Shown piece after piece: positions 61,438-64,000 of a DNA stretch of 64,000 bases. The stretch lies in contig NZ_QRBB01000001.1 in the NCBI RefSeq assembly GCF_003363135.1, positions 310,001-374,000 on the forward strand, written 5' to 3'. Source of the stretch: Alteriqipengyuania lutimaris (lineage in GTDB: Bacteria; Pseudomonadota; Alphaproteobacteria; Sphingomonadales; Sphingomonadaceae). The notes below the pieces were generated by a model. That model saw only the letters and a program-made list of their open reading frames with translations, searched no databases and was not told the origin of the DNA. The stretch's first letter is position 1; each line of letters opens with the position of its first letter. Position numbers and translations under genes: made by a program.

Positions 61438-63302
61438 GCCGCAACAATCATCTGGGTAAGGTAAGGCGGGGGCAGGTTCTCGGATACGGTCCAGGCGCGG
61501 TGATCGACTTCCGTGCAGGCGCCAAGGGCGGCGGGCCGGTTTCCGTCATTGCCGCGTCGCTCGACCGCTGGGAGCAGACCGCCAAGATCGCAGGCGGCCT
61601 GAACGATCCGCATGTGCTGCGCGAAGCGCGGCTCGAGAAGGTCCTCAACAAAGGCCATTTCCGCCTGCCGCCGGTCGACGATGCCGGACGCGATGCGGCC
61701 TTCCCCAACCGCTGGCTCAACGGCTACCGGTTTCCGGCGTGGCTGCAGTGCCCGAGCTGCAAATCACTCAAGCTCGCGGGCAAATGGGCAAAGGAAATGG
61801 GCGACCCATCGCGCTGGTGCGCGCGCTGCTCGAGCGACGAGCGGCGGGTCTTTGCAGTGCCCTCGCGTTTCGTGACGGCCTGCGAAAACGGCCATATCGA
61901 TGAATTCCCTTGGGTCCGATGGCTGGCCATGCGCGGCGGACAGCCGCTCGCCTGCCTGTCGGACAGCGATGCCGAAGCAGGCGAAGAGGGTTTCAAGCAG
62001 TGCCGGCTGCGGCTCGAGAGCGTCGGCGGATCGGGCATCGAGGGCCTGCGCGTGAGCTGCTCGGCCGAAGGGTGCGGCGCTTCCGCCTCAATGGCGGGCG
62101 CGTTTTCCTCCAAGGGTCTCGAAGGCCACAAATGCTCCGGCCGCCGCCCTTGGCTGACCGACGACCGCGAGCCGTGCACCGCACCGCCGCGAACATTGCA
62201 GCGCGGGGCATCCAATCTCTATTTCCCGGTCACTTATTCAACGCTCAGCATCCCGCCCTGGACCGATGCAATCCAGCAGGAACTCAATGCCTATTGGGGC
62301 GCGCTGCGCGAATTGAGCTCCGATATGCGAGAGACGATGATCGCCAGCCTGGCTGCGACCAACGCGTCGATGCACAATATGTCCGTCGACGAATATGCGG
62401 CGGTGATCCGCGAACGCCTCAAACTGGACGAAGAAACGACGCTTGATACGCTACGCTTTGAAGAGTTCATCCGGCTCGAGCGCGATGCTGAAGGGGGCGA
62501 CTTTCAGGTCAAGCAGGAAGCGGTCCCCGAGGAAGTGCAGCCCTATATCGCCAGGTTAGGCCGGGTCGAGCGCCTGCGCGAAGTGCGAGCGCTCACCGGG
62601 TTCAAACGCATCTATCAGAACGCATCGGTTGATGAGCCCGGCCGCGGCCGGTTCGGCGACTTGTCGCTTGCCCCTCTGCCGTGGCTTCCCGCAATCGAGG
62701 TGCGCGGCGAAGGTATATTTGTCTCGCTCAAAAACGAGGCGATTGATGCCTGGCTCGCCAATCCGGAAATACACGAGCGCGCCCGCTTGGTCGAGGAAGC
62801 TCGCGCCGCGGAATACGAGCGCATTCACGAAGATGAGAGCGTGGGTGATCCGATCACGCCGACATTCCTCCTCGTCCACTCGCTCGCCCACGCCGTAATC
62901 AAGCGCCTGTCGTTCGAATGCGGCTACGATGTCGCGTCGCTTCGCGAACGGATTTATGTCGGCGACAAACCGCGCATGGCGGGGTTCCTCATCTACACCT
63001 CGACCAGCGATGCCGACGGGACACTCGGCGGTCTGGAGCGTCAGGGACGGGCCGATCGTTTTATTCCGGTTCTCGCTTCGGCAGTGCGCGACGCATTCTG
63101 GTGCTCATCCGACCCGCTGTGCCGGACCGGCGTTTCCAGCCTTTCTGAAAGCATGAACCTTGCGGCCTGCCACAGCTGCCTTCTGCTGCCCGAAACCTGC
63201 TGTGAAGAGGGCAACCGCTATCTCGACCGCTCGATGCTAGTCGGCGACGGCGTGGGCGGGATGAAGGGCTTTTTCGATTCCTTCATCGAAACGGACGGTT
63301 GA
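61434..63302 (+). CDS. drmB: DISARM protein DrmB (DUF1998)
   Basis: 622 residues, GTG 61434 overlapping the drmA stop. N-terminus GKVRRGQVLGYGPGAVIDFR is the DrmB opening. Zinc Cys pairs at 106/109 and 129/132 are followed by ACENGHIDEFPWVRW. The C-terminal DUF1998 has LVHSLAHAVIKRLSFECGYD, GFLIYTSTSDADGTLGGLER and ACHSCLLLPETCCEEGNRYL. DrmB partners DrmA in DISARM. Its adjacency and coupling confirm the pair. Confidence 0.92.
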   Translation: MSRNNHLGKVRRGQVLGYGPGAVIDFRAGAKGGGPVSVIAASLDRWEQTAKIAGGLNDPHVLREARLEKVLNKGHFRLPPVDDAGRDAAFPNRWLNGYRFPAWLQCPSCKSLKLAGKWAKEMGDPSRWCARCSSDERRVFAVPSRFVTACENGHIDEFPWVRWLAMRGGQPLACLSDSDAEAGEEGFKQCRLRLESVGGSGIEGLRVSCSAEGCGASASMAGAFSSKGLEGHKCSGRRPWLTDDREPCTAPPRTLQRGASNLYFPVTYSTLSIPPWTDAIQQELNAYWGALRELSSDMRETMIASLAATNASMHNMSVDEYAAVIRERLKLDEETTLDTLRFEEFIRLERDAEGGDFQVKQEAVPEEVQPYIARLGRVERLREVRALTGFKRIYQNASVDEPGRGRFGDLSLAPLPWLPAIEVRGEGIFVSLKNEAIDAWLANPEIHERARLVEEARAAEYERIHEDESVGDPITPTFLLVHSLAHAVIKRLSFECGYDVASLRERIYVGDKPRMAGFLIYTSTSDADGTLGGLERQGRADRFIPVLASAVRDAFWCSSDPLCRTGVSSLSESMNLAACHSCLLLPETCCEEGNRYLDRSMLVGDGVGGMKGFFDSFIETDG

Positions 63303-63307
63303 GGCCG

Positions 63308-64000
63308 ATGCCTGCGCGGATGATCCCGCCGATGCTCCCGCCCGAGATACGCAGAGATCCGAAGCGCAGCGGCGAAACGGCGGTCTATGACCTGCTCGCG
63401 GAAGATCCGATGCTGACCGGTGCGACGGTATTCTACTCCTGCGAATGGGTCGGGCTGGACGGCGGACTGCTGCGCGACGGTGAAGCCGACTTCGTCATCG
63501 CCCATCCGCAAATTGGTTTTCTCGTGCTTGAGGTCAAAGGCGGCCGCGTCCAGCGACGGGTGGCCGACGGAAAATGGACAACCAAGAACCGCGACAACGA
63601 GGTTTTCGAGATCGAAAACCCTGTGCGTCAGGCGATGAAGTCAAAGAAAATCATTCTCAATGCCCTGAAGGAGCGCTGGCCCGGCAATGCGCCGTGGCTT
63701 TCGGCGAGGCACGGCGTGATCCTGCCCCATTGCAGCAGACCCGCCAATGTCGCACATATGGGCGCAGCCGCTCCGCTTGAAATTTTCGCGTTCCGCGAAG
63801 ACTTGCCCAATCTCGGCGCGCGCCTGCTTCAGATGATGGTTTGGAAACCCGACGGAGAACGGGAGACTTTGGGCGGCCTCGGACCAGCGGGTATCGCCAT
63901 GCTCGAGGACTTTTACGGACGCGACATCGATTTCACACCGCGCCTGTCGTCGGTTATCGACGAATGCGAGGCGGCGATCGAAAGGCTGACTGAGACGCAA
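63308..64000 (+). CDS. NERD-domain protein, probably helicase-fused (runs off the window)
   Basis: ATG 63308, five bases after drmB; 231 codons seen without a stop. The NERD (nuclease-related) domain has RDGEADFVIAHPQIGFLVLE with Asp61 and EVKGG with Glu75 and Lys77, a PD-(D/E)xK core. ARHGVILPHCSRPANVAHMG follows. NERD domains at the N-terminus are usually fused to UvrD- or DEAD-type helicases; whether a helicase follows cannot be seen here. Confidence 0.85.
   Translation, partial: MPARMIPPMLPPEIRRDPKRSGETAVYDLLAEDPMLTGATVFYSCEWVGLDGGLLRDGEADFVIAHPQIGFLVLEVKGGRVQRRVADGKWTTKNRDNEVFEIENPVRQAMKSKKIILNALKERWPGNAPWLSARHGVILPHCSRPANVAHMGAAAPLEIFAFREDLPNLGARLLQMMVWKPDGERETLGGLGPAGIAMLEDFYGRDIDFTPRLSSVIDECEAAIERLTETQ

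Noticed and set aside
1..64000. CRISPR array
   Set aside because: No regularly spaced short direct repeats were seen; the only iterated motifs are the three 21-bp copies, the palindrome and the paired leaders.

Overview
The window looks like a high-GC alphaproteobacterial chromosome, most likely Sphingomonadales/Erythrobacteraceae. The basis is GC-rich third codon positions, the housekeeping set (dnaB, rpoZ, ftsH, UPF0262, type-B L36, T-type cytidine deaminase), CC_3452-like and DUF3667-like proteins, NodS-type methyltransferase and HisKA_2 kinase families, and a REP-like intergenic repeat of the kind common in sphingomonads. No rRNA, tRNA or CRISPR array was seen.

Layout. 1-4040: right-hand end of an integrated phage-like element. 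A leftward operon of small phage-type genes and a large serine recombinase abut a comM gene cut just before its Walker A motif. Only the C-terminal comM half (4037-4911) is here, followed by an 80% identical remnant of a second comM allele (5097-5192). 5.5-29.5 kb: ordinary chromosome with a Ca2+/Na+ antiporter, glutathione-dependent enzymes, an HxlR regulator, L36, an M14 carboxypeptidase, cytidine deaminase, dnaB, rpoZ, two orphan ParA ATPases, ftsH, and an acyl-CoA dehydrogenase/CaiB/crotonase operon. Downstream of ftsH a short second copy of the ftsH 3' tail flanks a 1.1-kb cassette. 29.7-30.6 kb: broken PLD/SNF2-type helicase. 30.9-41.5 kb: a coherent hydroxy-dicarboxylate catabolic cluster (CitMHS transporter, GntR regulator, TonB receptor, AtuA/DUF4387 pair, class II aldolase, 2-hydroxyacid dehydrogenase, glycerate kinase, tartrate dehydrogenase-like enzyme) whose end product should be 2-phosphoglycerate. 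42.1-45.6 kb: a tightly overlapping operon (GT2, acyl-CoA-dehydrogenase-like, PIG-L deacetylase, NodS-like methyltransferase) with Nod-factor-like logic but unknown product. 45.7-51.7 kb: stress-type genes (DUF892, RHH regulator, PHA depolymerase-like esterase, cold-shock protein, DUF2061, HisKA_2 kinase), including two paralogous 120-nt leaders.

51.9-64 kb: defence-type island with an AlpA regulator, a PD-(D/E)xK-like protein, two divergent HNH endonucleases and a translationally coupled operon: TerB-like/UvrD-like helicase, DrmA, DrmB, and a NERD-domain protein running off the end. DrmA and DrmB are the core of DISARM, but the usual methyltransferase, DrmC and SNF2 helicase are not seen next to them. 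This is the best candidate for an unusual system in the window.
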